Shown piece after piece: positions 1 to 4,394 of a stretch of DNA of 5,641 bases. Under the pieces are notes generated by a model. It was not told the origin of the DNA. It searched no databases and worked only from the letters and a program-made list of their open reading frames with translations. The stretch's first letter is position 1, and each line of letters begins with the position of its first letter. The stretch comes from an uncultured Eubacteriales bacterium. GTDB taxonomy: Bacteria; Bacillota; Clostridia; Oscillospirales; Oscillospiraceae. The stretch covers positions 1 through 5,641 of the forward strand of contig URPA01000087.1 of assembly GCA_900549545.1 (NCBI GenBank), written 5' to 3'. Position numbers and translations under genes: made by a program.

Positions 1-6
1 TAACGA

Positions 7-52
7 CCCCTCAGTCAGCCTACGGCTGACAGCTCCCCTTACGCAGTGGAGC
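7..52. repeat. Intergenic hairpin repeat, first unit
   Basis: The sequence reads CCCCT, then a perfect 7-bp hairpin (GTCAGCC at 14-20, loop TAC, GGCTGAC at 24-30), then AGCTCCCCTT, with GCTCC at 32-36 able to pair with GGAGC at 48-52. No open frame of note covers it. From memory, sequences of this form (CCCTCAGTCAGCC..GGCTGACAGCTCCCC) recur between genes in Faecalibacterium and Oscillospiraceae genomes. The hairpins are visible; the family assignment is recall, not a search result. It may form one composite element with the unit at 108-160. Confidence 0.55.
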
Positions 53-107
53 CTTGAAATGACGCAAATTCAGGGTAAAAGCATTAAGCCTTCACCGCAC
101 TATTCCT

Positions 108-160
108 TGGCTCTCCCTTTGGGAGAGCTGGCGCGCAGCGCCTGAGAGGGTAGCCCGCGC
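108..160. repeat. Intergenic hairpin repeat, second unit
   Basis: A perfect 8-bp hairpin (GCTCTCCC at 110-117, loop TTT, GGGAGAGC at 121-128) is followed at once by a second perfect hairpin (GGCGC at 130-134, loop GCA, GCGCC at 138-142), then TGAGAGGG and a GC-rich tail. There is no U-tract on either strand, so it is not a standard terminator for the leftward gene ending at 202. The two-hairpin layout matches a repeat I recall as multicopy in gut Clostridia. A copy-number search in the host genome would settle this. Confidence 0.55.
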
Positions 161-201
161 GGAGATGGGATGCTGGTAAAACTATGCCACTCGGCAAGCT
201 G

Positions 202-777
202 TTACTCAAAAAGCACGCGGAAGTCCAAAGCACCCACGGCTTCGATAATAGCGCTTCTCACAGTCACGGTCATTTTACTGTCCCTCATGAGCTCCCGTGT
301 GTATTCTATCCAACTGTATTCACTTTTCGCAGCGCAAATGCGGCGGTAATGCTCCCGTTCCACAAACAGGGCGATGTAATGAACAACGCACTCGCCCTCA
401 ACGGCGCTGTAAATATCGAAAAAATCATCACACAGCGGCTGAGACTCGGTTTCAGCCGAATTTTTTTCCGTGAAATCAAGCCGGGAATAGTCAAAATCAT
501 TTATCGCCCGCAGGACGGCTTCTTTTATTGCTTTTCTCATGTCCCCTGATTGGGCGAGCGCGGAAAGAAACTGTTTCCAAGTAAACTCCGGCTTTCCTGC
601 TTCCTGAATCCGAAACATGGCGGATTCAGCGCTCAACAGGAGCTTATCCAGCAAGACCAGGTTGAGCTCCTCGCCGCATACATCCACAAAGGGATAGCTG
701 TTTACAGCCTCGTATAAACGCTGAGGAATGTTTATGCTGATCTGGTCATCATCATAGTATACGCAGTCCTGCTTCAT
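202..777 (-). CDS. Hypothetical protein with an internally duplicated module
   Basis: I do not recognise the family of this 191-residue protein. It is acidic, has no signal peptide or membrane segment, and appears cytoplasmic. It seems to contain one module twice. Residues 62-102 (KPEFTW, then RKAIKEAV, DFDYSRLDF) resemble residues 151-190 (KSEYSW, then RSAIIEAV, LDFRVLF), with small indels. Upstream of each, a segment with an (I/L)Y.AV core (residues 17-26 and 119-128) may belong to the same repeat. Residues 103-115 form a polar, Glu/Ser-rich linker. The ATG at 777 is preceded by AAGGGG about 10 nt upstream. A perfect-consensus promoter lies at 838-866. The gene diverges from two XRE regulators, so it may be the target or partner of one of them; that is inference. 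That it is a real gene is likely; its function is unknown. Confidence 0.8.
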   Translation of the reverse strand: MKQDCVYYDDDQISINIPQRLYEAVNSYPFVDVCGEELNLVLLDKLLLSAESAMFRIQEAGKPEFTWKQFLSALAQSGDMRKAIKEAVLRAINDFDYSRLDFTEKNSAETESQPLCDDFFDIYSAVEGECVVHYIALFVEREHYRRICAAKSEYSWIEYTRELMRDSKMTVTVRSAIIEAVGALDFRVLFE

Positions 778-780
778 ACA

Positions 781-808
781 TTGTTTGCCCCTTTTCGCAC
801 CATACTAT
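781..808 (+). promoter_or_regulatory. Weak candidate promoter for the XRE pair
   Basis: TTGTTT (781-786) and TACTAT (803-808) are separated by 16 bp, and each matches four of six consensus bases. Transcription would start close to the palindrome at 811-825. No better rightward promoter was found before the ATG at 882, but the match is poor and may be chance. Confidence 0.25.
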
Positions 809-837
809 GTGGGGATTATATCCCCTTAATAAAAAGG

Positions 838-866
838 ATTATAACCCCCATACTGTCAGATGTCAA
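838..866 (-). promoter_or_regulatory. Consensus sigma-70/sigma-A promoter for the leftward gene
   Basis: On the minus strand TTGACA (866-861) is followed after exactly 17 bp by TATAAT (843-838); both boxes are perfect consensus. Transcription would start near 831, giving a leader of about 54 nt that contains the palindrome at 811-825 before the start codon at 777. So strong a promoter in front of an accessory gene suggests that it is normally held down by a repressor. Confidence 0.8.
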
Positions 867-867
867 C

Positions 868-875
868 AGGAGGGG
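868..875 (+). promoter_or_regulatory. Ribosome binding site fixing the start at 882
   Basis: AGGAGGGG ends 6 nt before the ATG at 882. An upstream in-frame ATG at 807 has no such site and lies within the palindrome/promoter region, so 882 is preferred. Confidence 0.85.
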
Positions 876-881
876 ATTGTA

Positions 882-1085
882 ATGATAGTGTTCGACAGAC
901 TATGGAAAACGATGAAGGATAGAGGCGTATCTACCTATCAGCTAAGGGAACGCTGCGGGATAGACAGCAAAACTATCCGCAGGCTTCGGGCAAATGAAAA
1001 TATAGAGACAAAAACGCTGGACAAGCTCTGCGCCGCCCTGTCCTGCAATCTTGAGGACATTGCGGAGTACAAGGCCGAAAAATAG
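882..1085 (+). CDS. Small XRE/Cro-type helix-turn-helix regulator
   Basis: The 67-residue product is almost only a Cro/C1-type DNA-binding domain (HTH_26-like). The first helix is around residues 2-14. The HTH helices lie at about 17-25 (STYQLRERC) and 28-38 (DSKTIRRLRAN, the likely recognition helix). A final pair, KTLDKLCAALSCNLEDI (44-60), is typical of the end of the domain. There is no sensor or dimerisation extension, as in many plasmid- and island-borne repressors. It is followed after 22 nt by a second XRE gene, so the two are probably cotranscribed. It faces the hypothetical gene at 202-777 across a shared operator-like region and is the best candidate repressor of both promoters. 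The family call is firm; the target is inferred. Confidence 0.88.
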   Translation: MIVFDRLWKTMKDRGVSTYQLRERCGIDSKTIRRLRANENIETKTLDKLCAALSCNLEDIAEYKAEK

Positions 1086-1097
1086 CCGAACAAAAAT

Positions 1098-1102
1098 GGA
1101 GA
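1098..1102 (+). promoter_or_regulatory. Ribosome binding site favouring the start at 1108
   Basis: GGAGA lies 5 nt before the ATG at 1108. The in-frame ATG at 1096 overlaps this site and has no good site of its own, and the first in-frame ATG (1051) lies inside the preceding gene. Confidence 0.7.
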
Positions 1103-1107
1103 CAGAC

Positions 1108-1350
1108 ATGAACACAACTGAAGCAATACGTGAGAGAATTTTGAGACTTTGCGGCGAGCGCGGCATGACTATAAACAAGCTTGCCAACCTGTCTGCCGTT
1201 CCGCCCTCAAGTCTGAAAAATATTTTATACGGAAAGAGCCAGAACCCCAAGATACTGACCATAAAAATGCTCTGCGACGGACTTGGAATAAGCCTTGGCG
1301 AGTTCTTCTCCACTCCGGAATTTGACCAGCTTGAACAGGAAATCAAATAA
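1108..1350 (+). CDS. Second small XRE-type helix-turn-helix regulator
   Basis: This 80-residue protein is a single Cro/C1-type HTH domain. Helix 1 is about residues 4-18 (TEAIRERILRLCGER), helix 2 about 21-28 (TINKLANL), and the recognition helix about 32-41 (PPSSLKNILY). The segment GKSQNPKILTIKMLCDGLGISLGEFF (42-67) is the usual continuation in a common Clostridia XRE subfamily. The tail (68-80) is short and acidic. An ATG at 1096 would add four residues (METD). The gene lies 22 nt after another XRE gene and is closed by a hairpin terminator, so the two form a short operon. Two different small HTH proteins side by side recall a repressor/antirepressor or paired-control locus, but nothing here shows which promoters they bind. 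Confidence 0.88.
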   Translation: MNTTEAIRERILRLCGERGMTINKLANLSAVPPSSLKNILYGKSQNPKILTIKMLCDGLGISLGEFFSTPEFDQLEQEIK

Positions 1351-1361
1351 AAGTATTTTGT

Positions 1362-1394
1362 AAGCGCAGGGATTACCCCTGCGCTTGTTATATT
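1362..1394 (+). terminator. Intrinsic terminator after the XRE pair
   Basis: A perfect 10-bp stem (AAGCGCAGGG at 1362-1371, CCCTGCGCTT at 1377-1386) with a 5-nt loop is followed by the U-rich GTTATATTT. It lies 11 nt after the stop codon at 1350 and separates the XRE operon from the pyrR leader. Confidence 0.85.
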
Positions 1395-1458
1395 TCCACA
1401 AATCAGCAGCCTTATATTCGGCAAATTTACCCTAAACCTACGAAGTGCAAAAAAGTCC

Positions 1459-1487
1459 TTGCTTTTTCGCCTTACATAGCATATACT
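1459..1487 (+). promoter_or_regulatory. Probable promoter of the pyrR-uraA operon
   Basis: TTGCTT (1459-1464) and TATACT (1482-1487, five of six consensus bases) are 17 bp apart. Transcription would start near 1494, just before the PyrR-binding hairpin at 1503. This is the position expected for a pyr leader. The -35 box is weak. An imperfect inverted repeat (1447-1470, AAAAAG/CTTTTT core) overlaps the -35 region. Confidence 0.6.
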
Positions 1488-1502
1488 CACAAACGGAAAA
1501 AA

Positions 1503-1539
1503 GATTTTTAAGCATCGGTACAGAGAGACCGGCAAAATC
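1503..1539 (+). promoter_or_regulatory. PyrR-binding RNA hairpin (anti-antiterminator)
   Basis: The leader folds as a lower stem GATTTT (1503-1508)/AAAATC (1534-1539), a purine-containing internal bulge starting TAAGCAT, and an upper stem CGGT (1516-1519)/ACCG (1528-1531) around CAGAGA. The order UUUAA, stem, CAGAGAG, stem, GGCAA follows the PyrR binding loops known from the Bacillus pyr operon. One deviation is an A-G mismatch where Bacillus loops close with C-G next to the hexaloop. PyrR with bound UMP would stabilise this hairpin and so favour the terminator at 1591-1621. The 3' arm can instead pair with the terminator, as described under findings. Confidence 0.85.
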
Positions 1540-1590
1540 GCTTATATGGTACGCCTACGCCCGGAGGGGTGCGGTCTGCGTGCGCTGAGT

Positions 1591-1621
1591 GTGTCTTGTC
1601 GGTTGCGGCAGGGCATTTTTT
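1591..1621 (+). terminator. Leader attenuator terminator upstream of pyrR
   Basis: GTGTCTTGTC (1591-1600) pairs with GGCAGGGCAT (1607-1616) in an unbroken 10-bp stem with several G-U pairs, with loop GGTTGC, followed by an uninterrupted run of T to 1621. It ends 30 nt before the pyrR start. Position and structure fit the conditional terminator of a PyrR-controlled operon. Confidence 0.75.
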
Positions 1622-1637
1622 CTGCGCATTTTTCTTG

Positions 1638-1644
1638 AAGGAGG
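1638..1644 (+). promoter_or_regulatory. Ribosome binding site fixing the GTG start of pyrR
   Basis: AAGGAGG lies 7 nt before GTG at 1652. An in-frame ATG at 1589 would start inside the attenuator, upstream of the terminator, and would add 21 residues foreign to PyrR. Confidence 0.9.
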
Positions 1645-1651
1645 CGGCACG

Positions 1652-2194
1652 GTGAAGTTCAAAGCACAGATAATGGACGAAGCGGCGCTGGGCCGCGCGC
1701 TTATGCGCGTCTCCCACGAGATTGTTGAAAAGAACAAGGGCGCGGAAAATGTGGTGCTGGTGGGCATCCGCCGCCGGGGAGAGCCTATCTCCCGGCGCAT
1801 CCGGGAGAACATCGGCAAAATCGAGGGCGTTGAGCCGCCCTGCGGCAGTATCGACATCAAGTTCTACCGGGATGATTTGACCGAGCTTGCCGAAAGCCCC
1901 GTTGTCAAAAAGGCCGAGCTGCCCTTCTCCGTCACGGACAGGGACGTGGTCCTTGTGGACGATGTGCTCTACACCGGCAGAACCGCCCGCGCCGCCATCG
2001 AGGCGGTGTTCACCTGCGGCAGACCCCGCAGCATCCAGTTCGCGGTGCTGGTGGACAGGGGCCACAGGGAGCTGCCCATCCGGGCGGACTTCGTGGGCAA
2101 GAACATCCCCACCTCCCGCAGTGAGCTCGTGGAGGTTCGCCTGCCCGAGTTTGACGGCGAAACCGGCGTATTCCTTATGGAACACGCTGAATAA
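1652..2194 (+). CDS. pyrR: PyrR, pyrimidine operon attenuator / uracil phosphoribosyltransferase
   Basis: PyrR is a cytoplasmic phosphoribosyltransferase-fold protein. It binds pyr leader RNA in response to UMP/UTP and terminates transcription; many members also convert uracil and PRPP to UMP. The 180-residue product has the normal family length. It shows VLVGIRRRGEPISRRI (35-50), SIDIKFYRDDL (66-76), the PRPP-binding loop VVLVDDVLYTGRT (99-111), and LVDRGHRELPIRADFVGKN (133-151), all strongly PyrR-like. The start is GTG with a clear ribosome site. The gene is first in a unit with uraA, behind its own PyrR-binding attenuator, so it is autoregulated. Its last residues (HAE) and its stop codon at 2192-2194 lie in or next to the left end of a palindromic insertion. 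A copy of the presumed original end (VFLMENE, stop) stands in frame at 2333-2356. The altered tail lies outside the catalytic motifs and probably does not affect activity. Confidence 0.97.
   Translation: MKFKAQIMDEAALGRALMRVSHEIVEKNKGAENVVLVGIRRRGEPISRRIRENIGKIEGVEPPCGSIDIKFYRDDLTELAESPVVKKAELPFSVTDRDVVLVDDVLYTGRTARAAIEAVFTCGRPRSIQFAVLVDRGHRELPIRADFVGKNIPTSRSELVEVRLPEFDGETGVFLMEHAE
2167..2186 (+). repeat. Direct repeat flanking the palindromic element, left copy
   Basis: This is CGTATTCCTTATGGAACACG, inside the pyrR 3' end. It matches 2332-2351 at 19 of 20 positions, the first 16 without mismatch. The two copies are offset by 165 bp and lie within 1-2 nt of the ends of the palindrome, as target duplications would. 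Confidence 0.8.
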
Positions 2195-2330
2195 ATCGCC
2201 TGTGGCGCCTTGCGGACAATTTTCGCCCTGATTTTGTCAGTTTTTCTTGCTATACACAAAGTATAGCTGCAAAAAACTATCTTCATCAGGACATAAATTC
2301 TCTCGCAATTCGCTCTTGCCGATTTAATCA
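2188..2330. mobile_element. 143-bp near-palindromic, MITE-like insertion
   Basis: The two halves are imperfect reverse complements around a centre near 2258. From outside to inside the paired blocks are TGAATAAATCG (2188-2198) with CGATTTAATCA (2320-2330, one mismatch); TTGCG (2210-2214) with CGCAA; CCTGAT with ATCAGG; AGTTTTT with AAAAACT; and GCTATAC (2249-2255) with GTATAGC (2261-2267) around loop ACAAA. It encodes no protein of note. It is bordered on both sides by a 20-nt duplication of pyrR coding sequence. This looks like a non-autonomous element or a transposed structured-RNA repeat. The class is unknown to me, and a duplication of about 20 nt is longer than most insertion sequences make. 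As RNA it would form a long hairpin between pyrR and uraA that could influence mRNA stability or relative expression. Confidence 0.7.
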
Positions 2331-2331
2331 T

Positions 2332-2356
2332 CGTATTCCTTATGGAAAACGAGTAA
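2332..2356 (+). pseudogene. Displaced original 3' end of pyrR
   Basis: GTA TTC CTT ATG GAA AAC GAG TAA (2333-2356) reads VFLMENE and stop, in the same frame as pyrR and 165 bp downstream of the matching codons VFLME. It has no start and is not translated on its own. It is also the right copy of the direct repeat (2332-2351). If the element is removed, pyrR would end here, 42 nt before the uraA ATG, which is a normal operon spacing. Confidence 0.6.
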
Positions 2357-2398
2357 AACAGTCAGCAAAAATTTTCATATAAAGAGAGGTACACCAAA

Positions 2399-3763
2399 AT
2401 GGCAAAAGAAAAGAAGACGATTGACGGGCCTATTCTGGACGCCCGGACTCTGGGCACTCCCAAAATGCTGGTTCTGGGCTTGCAGCACATGTTCGCAATG
2501 TTCGGCGCCACGGTTCTTGTCCCCGCGCTCACCGGCCTCGATGTGGCAACGGCTCTGCTGTTCGCCGGCCTCGGCACACTGCTGTTCCACCTGATCACCG
2601 GCGGCAAGGTCCCCGTGTTCCTTGGCAGCTCCTTCGCGTTCATCGGCGGCTACAACGCCATCCGCACTGTTGGCCTGGCCGCAGACGGCTCAGCCATCTT
2701 TGACAATGCCCTGCTTCCCTACGCCTGCTTCGGCGTCGCGATAGCCGGCCTCATGTACGTCATCCTCTCCGCGTTCTTCAAGATATTCGGCGTGAAGAAG
2801 GTCATGCGGTTCTTCCCGCCCATCGTCACCGGCCCCATCATCATCGCCATCGGCCTGACGCTCTCCTCCTCCGCCATCTCCAACTGCCGCGCCAACTGGC
2901 TCGTCGCGGTTGTCGCCATCGCGATAGTCATCGGCTTCAACATGTGGGGCAAGGGCATGACCAAGATCATCCCCATCCTGCTGGGTGTGCTCGGCTCCTA
3001 CATCTTCGCCCTGATAATTGACCCCGCCGAGCGCGCCGCCGTCGCGACCGCCGTTTCCCAGGCAAGCTGGTTCGGCCTGCCTGTCCACTGGGGCAGCACC
3101 GTGTTCGGCCTCTTCGGCACCGAGGTTGACACCTCCCTGCTCTGGTCCTCCGTGTTCACCATCGTCCCCCTGTCCCTCGCAACCATGGTTGAGCACATCG
3201 GCGATATCTGCGCCGTCTCCTCCACCTGCGAAAAGAACTTCATGCAGGATCCCGGCTTCCACCGCACCCTCCTGGGCGACGGCCTGGCTACCACTCTGGC
3301 CTCCCTCTTCGGCGGCCCTGCCAACACCACCTACGGCGAGAACACCGGCGTTCTGGCGCTCTCCAAGGTCTATGACCCCCGCGTGATCCGCATCGCCGCC
3401 TGCTTTGCGATTCTCGTCTCCTTCTGCCCGAAGTTCGCGGCTCTGGTCTCCGCAATGCCCGTTGCCACCATCGGCGGTGTGTCCCTCATCCTCTACGGTA
3501 TGATTTCCGCGGTCGGTGTGCGTAACGTCGTTGAGAACAAGGTCGACTTCACCAACACCCGCAACGTCATCATCGCGGCCCTGATTCTGGTGCTCGCCAT
3601 CGGCATCAATTACAGCGGCAGCATCCAGATCGGCGTGGTCAGCCTCTCCGGTCTGGCAGTCGCCTCCATCGTGGGCATCCTGCTCAACGCCATCCTCCCC
3701 GGCAAGGACTACGAGTTCCAGCAGGAGGACCAGGGTTCCACCTCTGTCAACTTCAAAGTTTGA
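2399..3763 (+). CDS. uraA: UraA/PyrP uracil permease, NCS2 family
   Basis: This is an inner-membrane nucleobase/cation symporter that imports uracil for salvage to UMP. The 454-residue product is close to family size and is hydrophobic throughout, with multiple membrane segments expected for the 14-helix NCS2 fold. Diagnostic parts are GLQHMFAMFGATVLVPALTG (27-46), VPVFLGSSFAFIGGY (71-85), VEHIGDI (264-270) and GGPANTTYGENTGVLALSKV (305-324). By alignment with E. coli UraA, E265 and E314 correspond to the substrate-binding glutamates E241 and E290, while D269 stands in place of H245. GAGAGG lies 9 nt before the ATG. No promoter of its own was found, so it probably depends on the pyrR promoter and attenuator. 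Codons ending in C dominate strongly, which fits high expression in a GC-rich host. A perfect terminator follows 15 nt after the stop. Confidence 0.95.
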   Translation: MAKEKKTIDGPILDARTLGTPKMLVLGLQHMFAMFGATVLVPALTGLDVATALLFAGLGTLLFHLITGGKVPVFLGSSFAFIGGYNAIRTVGLAADGSAIFDNALLPYACFGVAIAGLMYVILSAFFKIFGVKKVMRFFPPIVTGPIIIAIGLTLSSSAISNCRANWLVAVVAIAIVIGFNMWGKGMTKIIPILLGVLGSYIFALIIDPAERAAVATAVSQASWFGLPVHWGSTVFGLFGTEVDTSLLWSSVFTIVPLSLATMVEHIGDICAVSSTCEKNFMQDPGFHRTLLGDGLATTLASLFGGPANTTYGENTGVLALSKVYDPRVIRIAACFAILVSFCPKFAALVSAMPVATIGGVSLILYGMISAVGVRNVVENKVDFTNTRNVIIAALILVLAIGINYSGSIQIGVVSLSGLAVASIVGILLNAILPGKDYEFQQEDQGSTSVNFKV

Positions 3764-3778
3764 TAAAAGCATAAAATC

Positions 3779-3808
3779 AGCCCTCGGCCATTATGGCCGA
3801 GGGCTTTT
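3779..3808 (+). terminator. Strong intrinsic terminator after uraA
   Basis: A perfect 12-bp GC-rich stem (AGCCCTCGGCCA at 3779-3790, TGGCCGAGGGCT at 3794-3805) with loop TTA is followed by TTTT. It closes the pyrR-uraA unit. Confidence 0.95.
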
Positions 3809-3822
3809 CGCTATTTATGGTA

Positions 3823-3851
3823 AAGACAAATCTGACGTGTTGTGGTATATT
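3823..3851 (+). promoter_or_regulatory. Candidate promoter of the membrane XRE gene
   Basis: AAGACA (3823-3828, four of six) and TATATT (3846-3851, five of six) are 17 bp apart. Transcription would start near 3858, leaving a leader of only about ten bases before the ATG at 3869. This makes the alternative GTG start at 3842 unlikely. Confidence 0.5.
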
Positions 3852-3858
3852 TTCATCG

Positions 3859-3864
3859 GGTGAT
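3859..3864 (+). promoter_or_regulatory. Atypical ribosome binding site for the gene at 3869
   Basis: GGTGAT matches the 3' half of the full anti-SD complement (AGGAGGTGATC) rather than its core, 4 nt before the ATG. With the predicted short leader, translation may be weak or nearly leaderless. Confidence 0.4.
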
Positions 3865-3868
3865 AAGA

Positions 3869-4366
3869 ATGGATCAGGTCAAAACCGGGAAATTTATCGC
3901 GGAGCTTCGGAAGGAACAGGGGCTTACGCAGGAACAGCTTGGCAAAAAGCTTGGCGTGACGAACAAAACAGTCTCCCGCTGGGAGACGGGCAGTTATATG
4001 CCGCCGGTCGATGTGCTCCTTGAGCTGAGCCGGGTGCTGAGCGTAAGCATCAACGAGCTTTTGAGCGGGGAGCGGCTGGATAATGAGCGGCTGCGCCAGA
4101 AGGCGGATGAAAACGTGCTCGAAGCCTACCGGGAGACGAGCTTTTCTCTTAAGGAGCGCGAGAAATACTGGAAAAACAAGTGGCTGCGGGAGCATATCGC
4201 GCTTATTGCTGCATGGGCGATAGTGCTGCTCTGCGCGCTGGTCTGGCTGTATTTCAGCGGGAATCTGCTCCTCGCGCCCGTGTGGACAGGGCTCTGCCTT
4301 GCCGCATACATCGTGCTTCGCAACAAAATGATGATATATATTGAAGACAAGATATATAAAGACTAA
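3869..4366 (+). CDS. XRE-family regulator with two C-terminal membrane helices
   Basis: This 165-residue protein joins a classical Cro/C1 HTH domain to a membrane anchor. The HTH spans about residues 6-62: IAELRKEQGLTQEQLGKKLG (10-29), the recognition helix TNKTVSRWETG (31-41) and MPPVDVLLELSRVLSVSINELL (44-65). A charged linker with heptad-like Glu/Lys/Arg follows (67-108, ending YWKNKWLREH). Then come two hydrophobic segments, about 110-129 and 133-150, and a short polar tail. HTH proteins of this layout are widespread in Firmicutes and are thought to be membrane-bound regulators, often of nearby envelope or transport genes. No partner is evident here: it has its own promoter and faces a convergent operon. 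The start at 3869 is chosen over the GTG at 3842 because the latter has no ribosome site and lies upstream of the predicted transcript start. Its last codons and stop form part of the terminator stem. Confidence 0.92.
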   Translation: MDQVKTGKFIAELRKEQGLTQEQLGKKLGVTNKTVSRWETGSYMPPVDVLLELSRVLSVSINELLSGERLDNERLRQKADENVLEAYRETSFSLKEREKYWKNKWLREHIALIAAWAIVLLCALVWLYFSGNLLLAPVWTGLCLAAYIVLRNKMMIYIEDKIYKD

Positions 4367-4394
4367 GCTCCGCCGAAGGCGGAGCTTAGTCTTT
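4358..4394. terminator. Bidirectional terminator shared by convergent genes
   Basis: A perfect 17-bp stem (4358-4374 with 4378-4394) around loop GAA has A-rich and T-rich flanks on both sides, so it can stop transcription from either direction. The left arm contains the last two codons and TAA of the XRE gene. The right arm reaches two bases into the stop codon (4395-4393) of the leftward small membrane gene. Confidence 0.9.

Larger units (their letters stand above)
811..881. promoter_or_regulatory. Operator-like repeats in the divergent promoter region
   Basis: Three related sites lie between the divergent genes. Site 1 (811-825) is GGGGATTATATCCCC, with 6-bp palindromic arms around TAT. 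Site 2 (834-848) is AAGGATTATAACCCC, which matches site 1 at 12 of 15 positions; the two start 23 bp apart. Site 3 (872-881) is GGGGATTGTA, matching the first ten bases of site 1 at nine positions and overlapping the ribosome binding site of the gene at 882. Site 2 covers the -10 box of the leftward promoter. This placement suits autoregulation by the small XRE protein, but binding is inferred. Confidence 0.5.

Noticed and set aside
184..549. Rightward open frame of 121 codons
   Set aside because: It overlaps the 202-777 gene on the other strand and has no ribosome site. The leftward frame is longer and has a perfect promoter and a repeated-domain structure.
202..1350. Toxin-antitoxin system
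   Set aside because: A gene next to small XRE proteins invites this idea, but TA pairs are usually co-directional and the 191-residue protein shows no known toxin motif. An uncharacterised regulated module is as far as the evidence goes.
1604..1636. Alternative hairpin TGCGGCAG/CTGCGCA followed by T-run as the leader terminator
   Set aside because: It is a 7-bp stem with a bulge and a large loop. The 10-bp stem at 1591-1616 with a 6-nt loop and directly following T-run is better, and the two share bases.
1508..2185. Leftward open frame of 225 codons opposite pyrR
   Set aside because: It is a shadow of the clearly conserved pyrR frame, has biased composition, and runs across the attenuator leader.
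2378..2390. TATAAA box and an AGAGAGG motif before uraA, as a second promoter or PyrR site
   Set aside because: A start from this box would fall inside the ribosome binding site, and no -35 box matches. AGAGAGG is the Shine-Dalgarno region itself and lacks the flanking stems of a PyrR hairpin.
2690..3772. Long leftward open frame of 360 codons
   Set aside because: It is antisense to uraA and arises from the strong C-ending codon bias of that gene. The translation is a Gly/Asp/Glu/His-rich low-complexity string with no domain and no ribosome site.
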